Shown piece by piece: positions 24,781-37,989 of a DNA stretch of 64,000 nt (positions are counted from its first letter, which is position 1; each line of letters opens with the position of its first letter). A program made the translations under genes and the position numbers. This stretch comes from Ammopiptanthus mongolicus (taxonomy: Eukaryota > Streptophyta > Magnoliopsida > Fabales > Fabaceae): positions 47,460,032 to 47,524,031 of the forward strand of contig CM077343.1 in assembly GCA_039655645.1 (NCBI GenBank), in the 5' to 3' direction. The notes under the pieces are model-generated. The model was not told the origin of the DNA. It was given only the letters and a program-made list of their open reading frames with translations, and made no database searches.

Positions 24781-25665
24781 TCATGAAACTTGTTTATATG
24801 CATATTAGCTTTAATGAGACACCGGTTTAATCCAATTCGAACACCATCAGCTCAATATATGGACAACAGACGCAACAAAGGTATCACAGTCAGGAACGGC
24901 ATCACGTCACCAACTTAGGGATGCATTTTGATAAAGATAGAGATTGATTTCATTGTTGACCTCTTCACGCGAGTTGCAGATATTTCTGTGAGCCTTCTAA
25001 CGATACCAAGATCGATACTTTTGAAAACCTAAAGCTCCAGAAATTGTCAGCAGAAGATTGCATATTCGAATTGTCACGAACAGTATCACACCTCATGCTT
25101 GAAGAAGGAATTTCACTCAGATAGAGATTGATTCAGATCTCGCCTTCTTCAGGAAACACGTGGGTATTTCTCTTATCTTACTGAAAATACCAAGATCACT
25201 TTATTAGGACGAGCATACATCAAAACACGACGTTTCGGACGCTTGATTATCGGAAGCAGACGCTTGACTTCAATCTTCAGTGTTTTTGCTGTTACCGCTT
25301 TTGTACTTTTGTCTTTATTCACGCTTTTCTTCTCTTTCTTCTATTCTAGTTGCTGAAGCTTTTATATTCTTATATTACTGTTCTTGATGCGCCAATGCTT
25401 TATTGAAAAGGGTACCTCATTTTCTGGTCAAGCTTGGACGTTGAATATCTTAATACTTCATAAAAAGTTACTTCTCCACCCATCATAATGGTCTGTATTC
25501 TGAGAAGACGCTTGATTAGCTTCACTTGACGCTTTTTAAATGAGCTAAGGTGCTTGGGTATCCGCTTTGCACATTCACCTGTCTTTTTAACTCGTAGCAT
25601 TCTTACCATTTAGCTATTATGCTTCTTTGTCCCTGTTACTGGCCGAATTAGGATTCGATGTCTTC
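18633..25665 (+). repeat. L monomers M23-M30
   Basis: Landmarks 18633, 19515, 20399, 21282, 22167, 23052, 23928 and 24783. Spacings are mostly 882-885; the exceptions are 876 (23052) and 855 (23928). All carry the 72 bp segment. This region shows much more copy-to-copy variation than the S block. From about 22470 many copies change GATACAGATCTCGGC to GATTCAGATCTCGAC and GGAAACATGTAGG to GGAAACAGGTAGG, which defines an L sub-family. The monomer at 23052 has a shortened joint in its tail (TACTTGTTTTTTTATTG near 23650) that accounts for its 8 bp deficit. Confidence 0.9.
23928..24782 (+). repeat. L monomer with a 29 bp internal deletion (M29)
   Basis: GGATATT is joined directly to TTCGAACACC near 23950, where other copies have 29 further bases (AGCTTTAATG...TCCAA). 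The spacing of 855 equals 884 minus 29. Its counterpart 18 kb away (41963) is intact, so the deletion followed the duplication. It shares the CGATATCTTTACGAAACATG landmark variant with monomers at 38428, 41963 and 43731. Confidence 0.85.
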
Positions 25666-26485
25666 ATAAAACTTGTTTATATGGGTATTATCTTTAATGA
25701 GACACCGGTTTCATCCAATTCGAACACCATCAGCTCAATATATGGCCATCAGACGCTACAAAGGTATGACAGTCAGGAACGGCATCACGTCACCAACTTA
25801 CGGATGCATTTTGGCAAAGATATAGATCGATTTCACTATTGACCTCTTCACGAGAGTTGCAGATATTTCTTTGAGCCTTCCAACGATACCAAGATCGATA
25901 CTTTTGAAAACCTAAAGCTCCAGAAATTCTTAGCAGAAGGTTGCATATTCGAATTGTCACGAACAGTATCACACCTCATGCTTGAAGAAGGAATTTCACT
26001 CAGATAGAGATTTATTCAGATCTCGACTTCTTCAGGAAACAGGTAGGTATTTCTCTTATCTTACTAAAAAGACCAAGATCACTTTATTAGGACGAGCGTA
26101 CATCAAAACACGACGTTTCGGACGCTTGATTATCGGCAGCAGACGCTTGATTTCAATCTTCAGTGTTTTTGCAGTTGCCGCTTTTTTACTTTTGTCTTTA
26201 TTCATGCTTTTCTTCTCTTTCTTCTATTAGAGTTGCTGAAGCTTTTATATTCTTATATTACAATACTTGATGCGTCAAAGCTTTATTGAAAAGGGCACCT
26301 CATTTTCTGGTCAAGCTTGGACGTTGAATATCTTAAGACTTCATTCAAAGTTACTTCTCCACCCATCATAATGTTCTGTATTCTGAGAAGATGCTTGATT
26401 AGCTTCACTTGACGCTTCTTAAATGAGCTAAGGCGCTTGGGTATCCGCTTTGAACATTCACATGTCTGCTTAACTCATAGCATTC

Positions 26486-27195
26486 TGACCTCTTCACGAG
26501 AGTTGCAGATTTTTCTTTGAGCCTTCCAACGATACCAGGATCGATACATTTGAAAATATAAAGCTCCAGAAAATGTCAGCAGAAGGTTGCATATTACAAT
26601 TGTAACGAACAGTATCACACCTCATGCTTGAAGAAGCAATTTCACTCAGATAGAGATTGATTCGGATCACCACTTCATCAGGAAACAGGTAGGTATTTCA
26701 ATTATCTTAGTAAAAAGACTATCATCACTTCATTAGGACGAGCGTACCTCAAAATACGACGTTTCAGATGCTTGATTATCGGCAGCAGATGCTTGACTTC
26801 AATCTTTAGTCTTTTTGTTGTTGCAGCTTTTGTACTGTTGTCATTATTCACGGTTTTCTTCTCCTTCTTCTATTAGAGTTGCTGAAACTTTTATATTCTT
26901 ATATTACAGTACTTGATGCTTCATAACTTTATTGAAAAGGGTACCTCATTTTATGGTCAAGCTTGGACTTTGAATATCTTAATACTTCCTTCAAAAATAC
27001 TTTTCCACCCATCATAATGTTCTGTATTCTGAGTAAACGCTTGATTAGCTTCACTAGACGCATCTTAAAAGAGCTAATGCACTTGGTTATCCACTTGGAA
27101 CATTAACAAGGCTATTTAACCCGTAGCATTCTCACAATTTAGCGTATTATGCTTCTTTGACCCTGTTACTGGCCGAATTAGGATTCGATGTCGTC
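26486..27195 (+). repeat. Truncated L monomer (M32), 238 bp deletion
   Basis: At 26486-26490 TAGCATTCTGACC is joined to TCTTCACGAGAG. An intact copy has about 238 bp between them, including the landmark. TGACC is present at both ends of the missing segment, so this is a microhomology deletion. The distance between flanking landmarks, 25666 and 27196, is 1530, which is 2 x 884 minus 238. The identical scar occurs at 31540-31544. Confidence 0.9.
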
Positions 27196-27811
27196 ACGAA
27201 ACTTGTTATATGGATACTAGCTTTAATGAGACACCGGTTTCATCCAATTCGAACACCATCAGCTCAATATATGGCCATCAGATGCTACCAATGTGTGACA
27301 ATCAGGAACGACATCACGTCACCAACATACAGATGCATTTTGACAAAGATAGAGATCGATTTCGTTCTTGACCTCTTCACGAGAGCTGCAGATATATCTT
27401 TGAGCCTTCCAATGATACCGAGATCGATAATTTTGAACACGCAAAGCTGCAGAAATTGCCAGCAGACGGTTGCATGTTCTGAATGCCACGAACAGTATAT
27501 TATATCAAGCTTGAAGAAGGAATTTCACTCCGATAGAGATTGATACAGATCTCGGCTTCTACAGGAAAGATGTAGGTATTTCTTTTATATTTCTAAAAAA
27601 ACCAAGATCACTTCATTAGGATGTGCGTACCTCAAAAAACGACGTTTCAAACGCTTCATTATCGGCAGCAGACGCTTGACTTCAATCTTCAGTGTTTTTG
27701 CTGTTGCAGCATTTGTATTGTTGTCTTTATTCACGCTTTTCTTACCTTTCTTCTATTAGAGTTGCTGAAGCTTTTATATTCTTATATTACAGCACTTGAT
27801 GCTTCAGAACT

Positions 27812-28021
27812 TTATTGAAAAGGGTACCTCATTTTCTGGTCAAGCTTGGACGTTGAATATCTTAATACTTCATTCAAAATTACTTCTCCAGCCATCATAA
27901 AGTTCGGTATTCTGAGTCGATGCTTGATCGGCTTCACTGGATGATTCTTAAAAGAGCTAAGGCGCTTGGTTATCCGATTTGCAGATTCACAAGTCTGTAT
28001 AACTCGTAGCATTATGACCAT
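27812..28021 (-). other. Minus-strand basic ORF typical of L monomers; probably not a gene
   Basis: A 69-codon frame starts MVIML here (MVRML in most copies) and ends RYPFQ followed by TAA. It lies opposite the GACGCTT cluster and CCCATCATAATG block. Frames of 66-69 codons, or slightly longer versions, are open in about 20 L monomers, for example 1285-1494, 24516-24725, 32865-33074, 39929-40138, 44347-44556, 46999-47208 and 54396-54605. The product is Lys/Arg-rich. S monomers of the main block have one extra base before GAATATC on this strand, which shifts the frame. Variation among copies includes many amino-acid replacements, which argues against strong selection on the protein. The stop codon lies inside an AATAAA hexamer (CAATAAAG). 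Confidence 0.25.
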
Positions 28022-30506
28022 TTAGCGTATTATGCATCTTTGACCCTGTTACTGGCCGAATTAGGATTCGATGTCTTCATGAAACTTGTTTATATGGATA
28101 TTAGCTTTAATGAGACACGGTTTCATCCAATTTGAACACCATCAACTCAATATATGGCCAACAGACGCTACAAAGGTATGACAGTCAGGAACGGCATCAC
28201 GTCACCAACTTACGGATGCATTTTGACAAAGATAGAGATCGATTTCGTTCTTGACCTCTTCACGAGAGCTGCAGATATTTCTTTGAGCCTTCCAACGATA
28301 CCAAGATCCATACTTTTGAACACCCAAAGCTTCGGAAGTTGTTAGCAGACGGTTGCATGTTCTGATTATCACGAACAGTATCACATCTCAAGTTTGAAGA
28401 AGGAATTTCACTCCTATAGATATTGATACAGATCTCGGCTTCTTCAGGAAACATGTGGGTATTTCTCTTATATTTTTAAAAAAACGAAGATCATTTCATT
28501 AGGACGAGCGTACCTCAAAATACGACGTTTCGTACGCTTGATTATCGGCAGCAGACGCTTGACTTCAATCTTCAGTGTTTTTGCTGTTGCCTCTTTTGTA
28601 CCGTTGTCTTTATTCATGCATTTCTTCTCCTTCTTCTATTAGAGTTGCTGAAGCTCTTATATTCTTATATTACAGTACTTGATGCTTCAGAACTTTATTG
28701 AAAAGGGTACCTCATTTTCTGGTCAAGCTTGGACTTTGAATATCTTAATACTTCCTTCAAAAATACATTTCCACCCATCATAATGTTCTGTATTCTGAGT
28801 AGACGCTTGATTAGCTTCACTGGACGCTTCTTAAAAGAGATAAGGCACTTGGTTATCCACTTGGAACATTCACAAGCCTATTTAACCCGTAGCATTCTGA
28901 CTATTTAGCGTATTATGCTTCTTTGATCCTGTTACTGGCCGAATTAGGATTTGATGTCTTCATAAAACTTTTTTATATGGACATTAGCTTTAATGAGACA
29001 TCGGGTTCATCTAATTCGAACAACATCAGCTCAATATATGGCCATCAGACGCTACAAAGGTATGACAGCCAGGAACGGCATCACGTCACCAACATACGGA
29101 TGCATTTTGACAAAGATAGAGATCGATTTCGTCCTTGACCTCTCACGAGAGCTGCAGATATTTCTTTGTGCATTCCAACAATATCGAGATTGATACTTTT
29201 GAACACGCAAAGCTCCAGAAATTGTCAGCAGACAGTTACAAATTCTGATTGTCTCGAACAGTATCATATCTCAAGCTTGAGAAGGAATTTCACTCCTATA
29301 GAGATTGATACAGATCTCGGGTTCTTCAGGAAACATGTAGGTATTTCTCTTATCTTTCTAACAAAACCAAGTTCACTTCATTAGGACGAGCGTACCTCAA
29401 AATACGATGTTTCGGACGCTTGATTATCGGCAGTAGACGCTTGACTTCAATCTTCAGTGTTTTTGCTTTTGCGGCTTTTTTACTTTTGTCTTTATTCACG
29501 CTTTTTTTTCTCTTTTTTCTATTAGAGTTGCTGAAGCTTTTGTCCTTTTTATTACAGTACTTGATGCTTCAGAACTTTATTGAAAATGGTAACTCATTTT
29601 CTGGTCAAGCTTGGACTTTGAATATCTAATACTTCTTTCAAAATTACTTCTCCGCCCATCATAATGTTTTGTATTCTGAGTAGACGATTGATTAGCTTCA
29701 CTGGACGCTTCTTAAAAGAGCTAAGGCGCTTGGTTATCCAGTTGGCCCATTCACAAGGCTATTTAACTAGTAGCATTCTGACCATTTAGCATATTATGCT
29801 TCTTTGACCATGTTACTGGCCGAATTAAGATTCGATGTCTTCATGAAACTTGTTTATATGGATATTAGCTTTAGTGAGACACCGGTTTCATCCATTTCGA
29901 ACACCATCAGCTCAAGGCATCAGACGCCACAAAGGTATGACAGTCAAGAACGGCATCACGTCACCAACTTACGAATGCATGTTGACAAAGATAGAGATCG
30001 ATTTCGCTCTTGACCTCTTCACGAGAGTTGCAGATATTTCTTTGAGCCTTCCAACGATAACAAGATCGATACTTTTGAAAACCTAAAGCTCCAGAAATTG
30101 GCAGCAGTAGGTTGCATGTTCTGATTGTCACGAACAGTATCACATCTCAAGCTTGAAGCAGGAATTTCACTCCGATAGAGAATGATACAGATATCAGCTT
30201 CTTCAGGAAACATGTAGGTATTTCTCTTATCTTTCTACCGAAACCAATATCACTTTATTAGGACGAGCGTACCTCAAAATACGACGTTTCGGACACTTGA
30301 TTATCGGCAGCAGACGCTTGACTTCAATCGTTTGTGTTTTTGCTGTTGCCGCTTATGTACTTTTGTCTTTATTCACGCTTTTCTTCTCTTTCATCTATTA
30401 GAGTTGCTGAAGCTTTTATATTCTTATATTACAGTACTTGATGCATCATAACTTTATTGAAAAGGGTACCTCATTTTCTGGTCGGGCTTGGACGTTGAAT
30501 ATCTTA

Positions 30507-33500
30507 ATACTTCATAAAAAGTTACTTCTCCACCCATCATAATGGTCTGTATTCTGAGAAGACGCTTGATTAGCTTCACTTGACGCTTTTTAAATGAGCT
30601 AAGGCGCTTGGGTATCCGCTTTGCACATTCACATGTCTTTTTAACTCGTAGCATTCTTACCATTTAGCTATTATGCTTCTTTGTCCCTGTTACTGGCCGA
30701 ATTAGGATTCGATGTCTTCATAAAACTTGTTTATATGGATATTATCTTTAATGAGACACCGGTTTCATCCAATTCGAACACCATCAACTCAATATATGGC
30801 CATCAGACGCTACAAAGGTATGACAGTCAGGAACGGCATCACGTCACCAACTTACGGATGCATTTTGGCAAAGATATAGATCGATTTCACTATTGACCTC
30901 TTCACGAGAGTTGCAGATATTTCTTTGAGCCTTCCAACGATACCAAGATCGATACTTTTGAAAACCTAAAGCTCCAGAAATTCTTAGCAGAAGGTTGCAT
31001 ATTCGAATTGTCACGAACAGTATCACACCTCATGCTTGAAGAAGGAATTTCACTCAGATAGAGATTTATTCAGATCTCGACTTCTTCAGGAAACAGGTAG
31101 GTATTTCTCTTATCTTACTAAAAATACCAAGATCACTTTATTAGGACGAGCGTACATCAAAACACGACGTTTCGGACGCTTGATTATAGGCAGCAGACGC
31201 TTGATTTCAATCTTCAGTGTTTTTGCAGTTGCCGCTTTTTTACTTTTGTCTTTATTCATGCTTTTCTTCTCTTTCTTCTATTAGAGTTGCTGAAGCTTTT
31301 ATATTCTTATATTACAATACTTGATGCGTCAAAGCTTTATTGAAAAGGGCACCTCATTTTCTGGTCAAGCTTGGACGTTGAATATCTTAAGACTTCATTC
31401 AAAGTTACTTCTCCACCCATCATAATGTTCTGTATTCTGAGAAGATGCTTGATTAGCTTCACTTGACGCTTCTTAAATGAGCTAAGGCGCTTGGGTATCC
31501 GCTTTGAACATTCACATGTCTGCTTAACTCATAGCATTCTGACCTCTTCACGAGAGTTGCAGATTTTTCTTTGAGCCTTCCAACGATACCAGGATCGATA
31601 CATTTGAAAATCTAAAGCTCCAGAAAATGTCAGCAGAAGGTTGCATATTACAATTGTAACGAACAGTATCACACCTCATGCTTGAAGAAGCAATTTCACT
31701 CAGATAGAGATTGATTCGGATCACCACTTCATCAGGAAACAGGTAGGTATTTCAATTATCTTCGTAAAAAGACTATCATCACTTCATTAGGACGAGCGTA
31801 CCTCAAAATACGACGTTTCAGATGCTTGATTATCGGCAGCAGATGCTTGACTTCAATCTTTAGTCTTTTTGTTGTTGCAGCTTTTGTACTGTTGTCATTA
31901 TTCACGGTTTTCTTCTCCTTCTTCTATTAGAGTTGCTGAAACTTTTATATTCTTATATTACAGTACTTGATGCTTCATAACTTTATTGAAAAGGGTACCT
32001 CATTTTATGGTCAAGCTTGGACTTTGAATATCTTAATACTTCCTTCAAAAATACTTTTCCACCCATCATAATGTTCTGTATTCTGAGTAAACGCTTGATT
32101 AGCTTCACTAGACGCATCTTAAAAGAGCTAATGCACTTGGTTATCCACTTGGAACATTAACAAGGCTATTTAACCGTAGCATTCTCACAATTTAGCGTAT
32201 TATGCTTCTTTGACCCTGTTACTGGCCGAATTAGGATTCGATGTCGTCACGAAACTTGTTATATGGATACTAGCTTTAATGAGACACCGGTTTCATCCAA
32301 TTCGAACACCATCAGCTCAATATATGGCCATCAGATGCTACCAATGTGTGACAATCAGGAACGACATCACGTCACCAACATACAGATGCATTTTGACAAA
32401 GATAGAGATCGATTTCGTTCTTGACCTCTTCACGAGAGCTGCAGATATATCTTTGAGCCTTCCAATGATACCGAGATCGATAATTTTGAACACGCAAAGC
32501 TGCAGAAATTGCCAGCAGACGGTTGCATGTTCTGAATGCCACGAACAGTATATTATATCAAGCTTGAAGAAGGAATTTCACTCCGATAGAGATTGATACA
32601 GATCTCGGCTTCTACAGGAAAGATGTAGGTATTACTTTTATATTTCTAAAAAAACCAAGATCACTTCATTAGGATGTGCGTACCTCAAAAAACGACGTTT
32701 CAAACGCTTCATTATCGGCAGCAGACGCTTGACTTCAATCTTCAGTGTTTTTGCTGTTGCAGCATTTGTATTGTTGTCTTTATTCACGCTTTTCTTACCT
32801 TTCTTCTATTAGAGTTGCTGAAGCTTTTATATTCTTATATTACAGCACTTGATGCTTCAGAACTTTATTGAAAAGGGTACCTCATTTTCTGGTCAAGCTT
32901 GGACGTTGAATATCTTAATACTTCATTCAAAATTACTTCTCCAGCCATCATAAAGTTCGGTATTCTGAGTCGATGCTTGATCGGCTTCACTGGATGATTC
33001 TTAAAAGAGCTAAGGCGCTTGGTTATCCGATTTGCACATTCACAAGTCTGTATAACTCGTAGCATTATGACCATTTAGCGTATTATGCATCTTTGACCCT
33101 GTTACTGGCCGAATTAGGATTCGATGTCTTCATGAAACTTGTTTATATGGATATTAGCTTTAATGAGACACCGGTTTCATCCAATTCGAACACCATCAAC
33201 TCAATATATGGCCAACAGACGCTACAAAGGTATGACAGTCAGGAACGGCATCACGTCACCAACTTACGGATGCATTTTGACAAAGATAGAGATCGATTTC
33301 GTTCTTGACCTCTTCACGAGAGCTGCAGATATTTCTTTGAGCCTTCCAACGATACCAAGATCCATACTTTTGAATACCCAAAGCTTCGGAAGTTGTTAGC
33401 AGACGTTTGCATGTTCTGATTATCACGAACAGTATCACATCTCAAGTTTGAAGAAGGAATTTCACTCCTATAGATATTGATACAGATCTCGGCTTCTTCA

Positions 33501-35566
33501 GGAAACATGTGGGTATTTCTCTTATATTTTTAAAAAAACGAAGATCATTTCATTAGGACGAGCGTACCTCAAAATACGACGTTTCGTACGCTTGATTATC
33601 GGCAGCAGACGCTTGACTTCAATCTTCAGTGTTTTTGCTGTTGCCTCTTTTGTACCGTTGTCTTTATTCATGCATTTCTTCTCCTTCTTCTATTAGAGTT
33701 GCTGAAGCTCTTATATTCTTATATTACAGTACTTGATGCTTCAGAACTTTATTGAAAAGGGTACCTCATTTTCTGGTCAAGCTTGGACTTTGAATATCTT
33801 AATACTTCCTTCAAAAATACATTTCCACCCATCATAATGTTCTATATTCTGAGTAGACGCTTGATTAGCTTCACTGGACGCTTCTTAAAAGAGATAAGGC
33901 ACTTGGTTATCCACTTGGAACATTCACAAGCCTATTTAACCCGTAGCATTCTGACTATTTAGCGTATTATGCTTCTTTGACCTTGTTACTGGCCGAATTA
34001 GGATTTGATGTCTTCATAAAACTTTTTTATATGGACATTAGCTTTAATGAGACATCGGGTTCATCTAATTCGAACTACATCAGCTCAATATATGGCCATC
34101 AGACGCTACAAAGGTATGACAGCCAGGAACGGCATCACGTCACCAACATACGGATGCATTTTGACAAAGATAGAGATCGATTTCGTCCTTGACCTCTTCA
34201 CGAGAGCTGCAGATATTTCTTTGTGCCTTCCAACAATATCGAGATTGATACTTTTGAACACGCAAAGCTCCAGAAATTGTCAGCAGACAGTTACAAATTC
34301 TGATTGTCTCGAACAGTATCATATCTCAAGCTGGAAGAAGGAATTTCACTCCTATAGAGATTGATACAGATCTCGGGTTCTTCAGGAAACATGTAGGTAT
34401 TTCTCTTATCTTTCTAACAAAACCAAGTTCACTTCATTAGGACGAGCATACCTCAAAATACGATGTTTCGGACGCTTGATTATCGGCAGTAGACGCTTGA
34501 CTTCAATCTTCAGTGTTTTTGCTTTTTATAGCTTTTTTACTTTTGTCTTTATTCACGCTTTTTTTTTCTCTTTTTTCTATTAGAGTTGCTGAAGCTTTTG
34601 TCCTTTTTTATTACAGTACTTGATGCTTCAGAACTTTATTGAAAATGGTACCTCATTTTCTGGTCAAGCTTGGACTTTGAATATCTTAATACTTCTTTCA
34701 AAATTACTTCTCCGCCCATCATAATGTTTTGTATTCTGAGTAGACGATTGATTAGCTTCACTGGACGCTTCTTAAAAGAGCTAAGGCGCTTGGTTATCCA
34801 CTTGGCCCTTTCACAAGGCTATTTAACTAGTAGCATTCTGACCATTTAGCATATTATGCTTCTTTGACCATGTTACTGGCCGAATTAAGATTCGATGTCT
34901 TCATGAAACTTGTTTATATGGATATTAGCTTTAGTGAGACACCGGTTTCATCCATTTCGAACACCATCAGCTCAAGGCATCAGACGCCACAAAGGTATGA
35001 CAGTCAAGAACGGCATCACGTCACCAACTTACGAATGCATGTTGACAAAGATAGAGATCGATTTCGCTCTTGACCTCTTCACGAGAGTTGCAGATATTTC
35101 TTTGAGCCTTCCAACGATAACAAGATCGATACTTTTGAAAACCTAAAGCTCCAGAAATTGCCAGCAGTAGGTTGCATGTTCTGATTGTCACGAACAGTAT
35201 CACATCTCAAGCTTGAAGCAGGAATTTCACTCCGATAGAGAATGATACAGATATCAGCTTCTTCAGGAAACATGTAGGTATTTCTCTTATCTTTCTACCG
35301 AAACCAATATCACTTTATTAGGACGAGCGTACCTCAAAATACGACGTTTCGGACACTTGATTATCGGCAGCAGACGCTTGACTTCAATCGTTTGTGTTTT
35401 TGCTGTTGCCGCTTATGTACTTTTGTCTTTATTCACGCTTTTCTTCTCTTTCATCTATTAGAGTTGCTGAAGCTTTTATATTCTTATATTACAGTACTTG
35501 ATGCTTCATAACTTTATTGAAAAGGGTACCTCATTTTCTGGTCGGGCTTGGACGTTGAATATCTTA
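30507..35566 (+). repeat. 5.06 kb higher-order repeat, copy B
   Basis: Tandem copy of 25453-30506, with landmarks 30720, one deleted, 32249, 33132, 34016 and 34903. The A/B junction (about 30486-30506) and the right end of B (about 35546-35566) both fall in the conserved GCTTGGACGTTGAATATC block. Upstream of that block B and the sequence after B share TGGTCGGGC, and downstream A and B share ATACTTCATAAAAAG. This is the pattern expected from unequal crossing-over between misaligned monomers. B is about 6 bp longer through small indels near 34.2-34.6 kb. Confidence 0.93.
31540..32248 (+). repeat. Truncated L monomer (M38), copy of M32
   Basis: Carries the same TGACC-mediated 238 bp deletion as the monomer at 26486, at exactly the HOR offset of 5054. 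The deletion therefore predates the HOR duplication. Confidence 0.9.
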
Positions 35567-37989
35567 AAACTTCATCCAAAATTACTTATCCACCCATCAT
35601 AATATTTTGTATTCTGAGAAGATGCTTGATTAGCTTCACTCGACGCTTCTTAATTGAGCGAAGGCGCTTGGTTATCCACTTTGCACATTCACAAGTCTGT
35701 TTAACTCGTAGCATTCTGACCATTTTGCGTATTATGCTTCTTTGACCCTGTTACTGGCCGAATTAGGATTCGATGTCTTCATAAAACTTGTTTATATGGA
35801 TATTAGCTTTAATGAGACACTGGTTTCATCCAATTCGAACACCATCAGCTCAACATATGGCCATCAGACGCTACGAAGGTATGACAGTCCGGAACGACAT
35901 CACCTCACCAACTTATGAATGCATTTTGACCAAGATAGAGATCGATTTCGCTCTTGAGCTCTTCACGAGAGTTGCAGTTATTTCTTTGAGACTTCCAATG
36001 ATAGCAAGATCGATACTTTTGAACAACCAAAGCTCCAGAAATTGTCAGCAGACGGTTACATGTTCTGATTGTCTCGAACAGTATCACATCTCAAGCTAGA
36101 AGAAGGAATGTCACTCCGACAAAGATTGATACAGATCTCGGCTTCTTCAGGAAACATGTAGGTATTTCTCTTATCTTTCTAAAAACACCAAGATCACTTC
36201 ATTAGGACGAGCTTACCTCAAAATACGACGTTTCGGACGATTGATTATCGGCAGCAGACGCTTGACTTCAATGTTCAGTCTTTTTGCTGTTGTAGCTTTT
36301 GTAATTTTGTCTTTATTCACGCTATTTTTATCTTTCTTCTGTTGGAGTTGCTAAAGATTTTGTCTTCTTCTAGTACAGTGCTTGATGCTTCAGAACTTTA
36401 TTGAAAAGGGTACCTCATTTTCTGGTCAAGCTTGGACATTGAATATCATAATACTTCAATCAAAATTACTTCTCCACCCATCATAATGTTCAGTATTCAG
36501 AGTAAACGCTTGATCAGCTTCACTGGACTCTTCTTAAAAGAGCTAAGGCGCTTTGTTATCTACTTGGCACATTCACAAGGCTATTTAACTCGTAGCATTC
36601 TGACCATTTAGCGTATTATGCTTCTTTGACCCTATTACTGGCCAAATTAGGATTCGCTGTCTTCATGAAACTTGTTTATATGGATATTAGCTTTAATGAG
36701 ACACCGTTTTCATCCAATTTGAACACCATCAGCTCAATATATGGCCATCAGACGCTACAAAGGTATGAAAGTCAGGAACGACATCACGTCACCAACTTAC
36801 GGATGCATTTTGACAAAGTTAGAGATCGATTTCGCTCTTGACCTCTTCACGAGAGTTGCAGATATTTCTTTGAGCCTTACAACGATACAAAGATCGATAC
36901 TTTTTAATGCCCAAAGCTCGAGAAATTGTCAGCAGACGGTTGCATCTTCTGATTGCCACGAACAGTATCATATCTCAAGCTTGAAGAAGGAATTTCACTC
37001 CGATAGAGATTGATACAGATCTCGGCTTCTTCAGGAAACATGTAGGTATTTGTCTTATCTTACTAAAATGACCAAGATCACTTCATTAGGACGAGCATAC
37101 CTCAAAATACGACGTTTCGGACGCTTGATTATCGGCAGCAGACGCTTGACTTCAATCTTCAGTGTTTTTGCTGTTCCCGCTTTTTAACTTTTGTCTTTAT
37201 TCACGCTTTTATTCTCTTTCTTCAATTAGAGTTGCCATAGTTTGTATATTCTTATGTTACAGTACTTGATGCTTCAAAACTTTATTTAAAAAGGTACCTC
37301 ATTTTCTGGTCAACCTTGGACGTTGAATATCTTAGTACTTCATTCAAATATACTTCTCCACCATCATAATGTTCTGTATTCTGAGTAGACGCTTGATTAG
37401 CTTCAGTAGACGCTTCTTAAAAGAGCTAAGGCGCTTGGTTATCCACTTGGCACATTCACAAGGCTATTTAACTCGTAGAATTCTGACTATTTAGCGTATT
37501 ATGCTTCTTTGACCCTCTTACTGGTCGAATTAGGATTCGATGTCTTCATTTAACTTGTTTATATGGATATTAGCTTTGATGATACACCAGTTTCGTCCAA
37601 TTCAAACACCATCAGCTCAATATATGGCCATCATATGCTACCAAGATATGACAGTCAGGAATGGCATCTCGTCACCAATGTACGAATGCATTTTGGCAAA
37701 GATAGAGATCGATTTCGCTCTTGACCTCTTTACGAGAGTTGCAGATAATTCTTTGAGCCTTCCAACGATACCAAGATCGATACTTTTGAAAGCCCAATGC
37801 TCCAGCAATTGTCAGCAGACGGTTGCATGTTCTGATTGTCACGAACAGTATCACATCTTAAGCTTGAAGAAGGAATTTCACTCTGATAAAGAATGATATA
37901 TATCTCGGCTTCTTCAGGAATCATGTAGTTATTTCTCTTACTTTCTAAAAAAACCAAGATCACTTCATTAGGACGAGCGTACCTCAAAA

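Larger units (their letters stand above)
25453..30506 (+). repeat. 5.05 kb higher-order repeat, copy A
   Basis: Six L monomers (landmarks 25666, one deleted, 27196, 28079, 28962, 29843) repeat almost unchanged 5054 bp downstream. Shared private features include a 238 bp deletion in the second monomer, a 1-base-shorter block (ACTTGTTATATGG) in the third, and CTCAAGGCATCAGACGCC in the sixth. By eye the copies differ by only scattered single bases and a few 1 bp indels, for example ACCCGTAGC at 27120 against ACCGTAGC at 32173. Confidence 0.93.
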
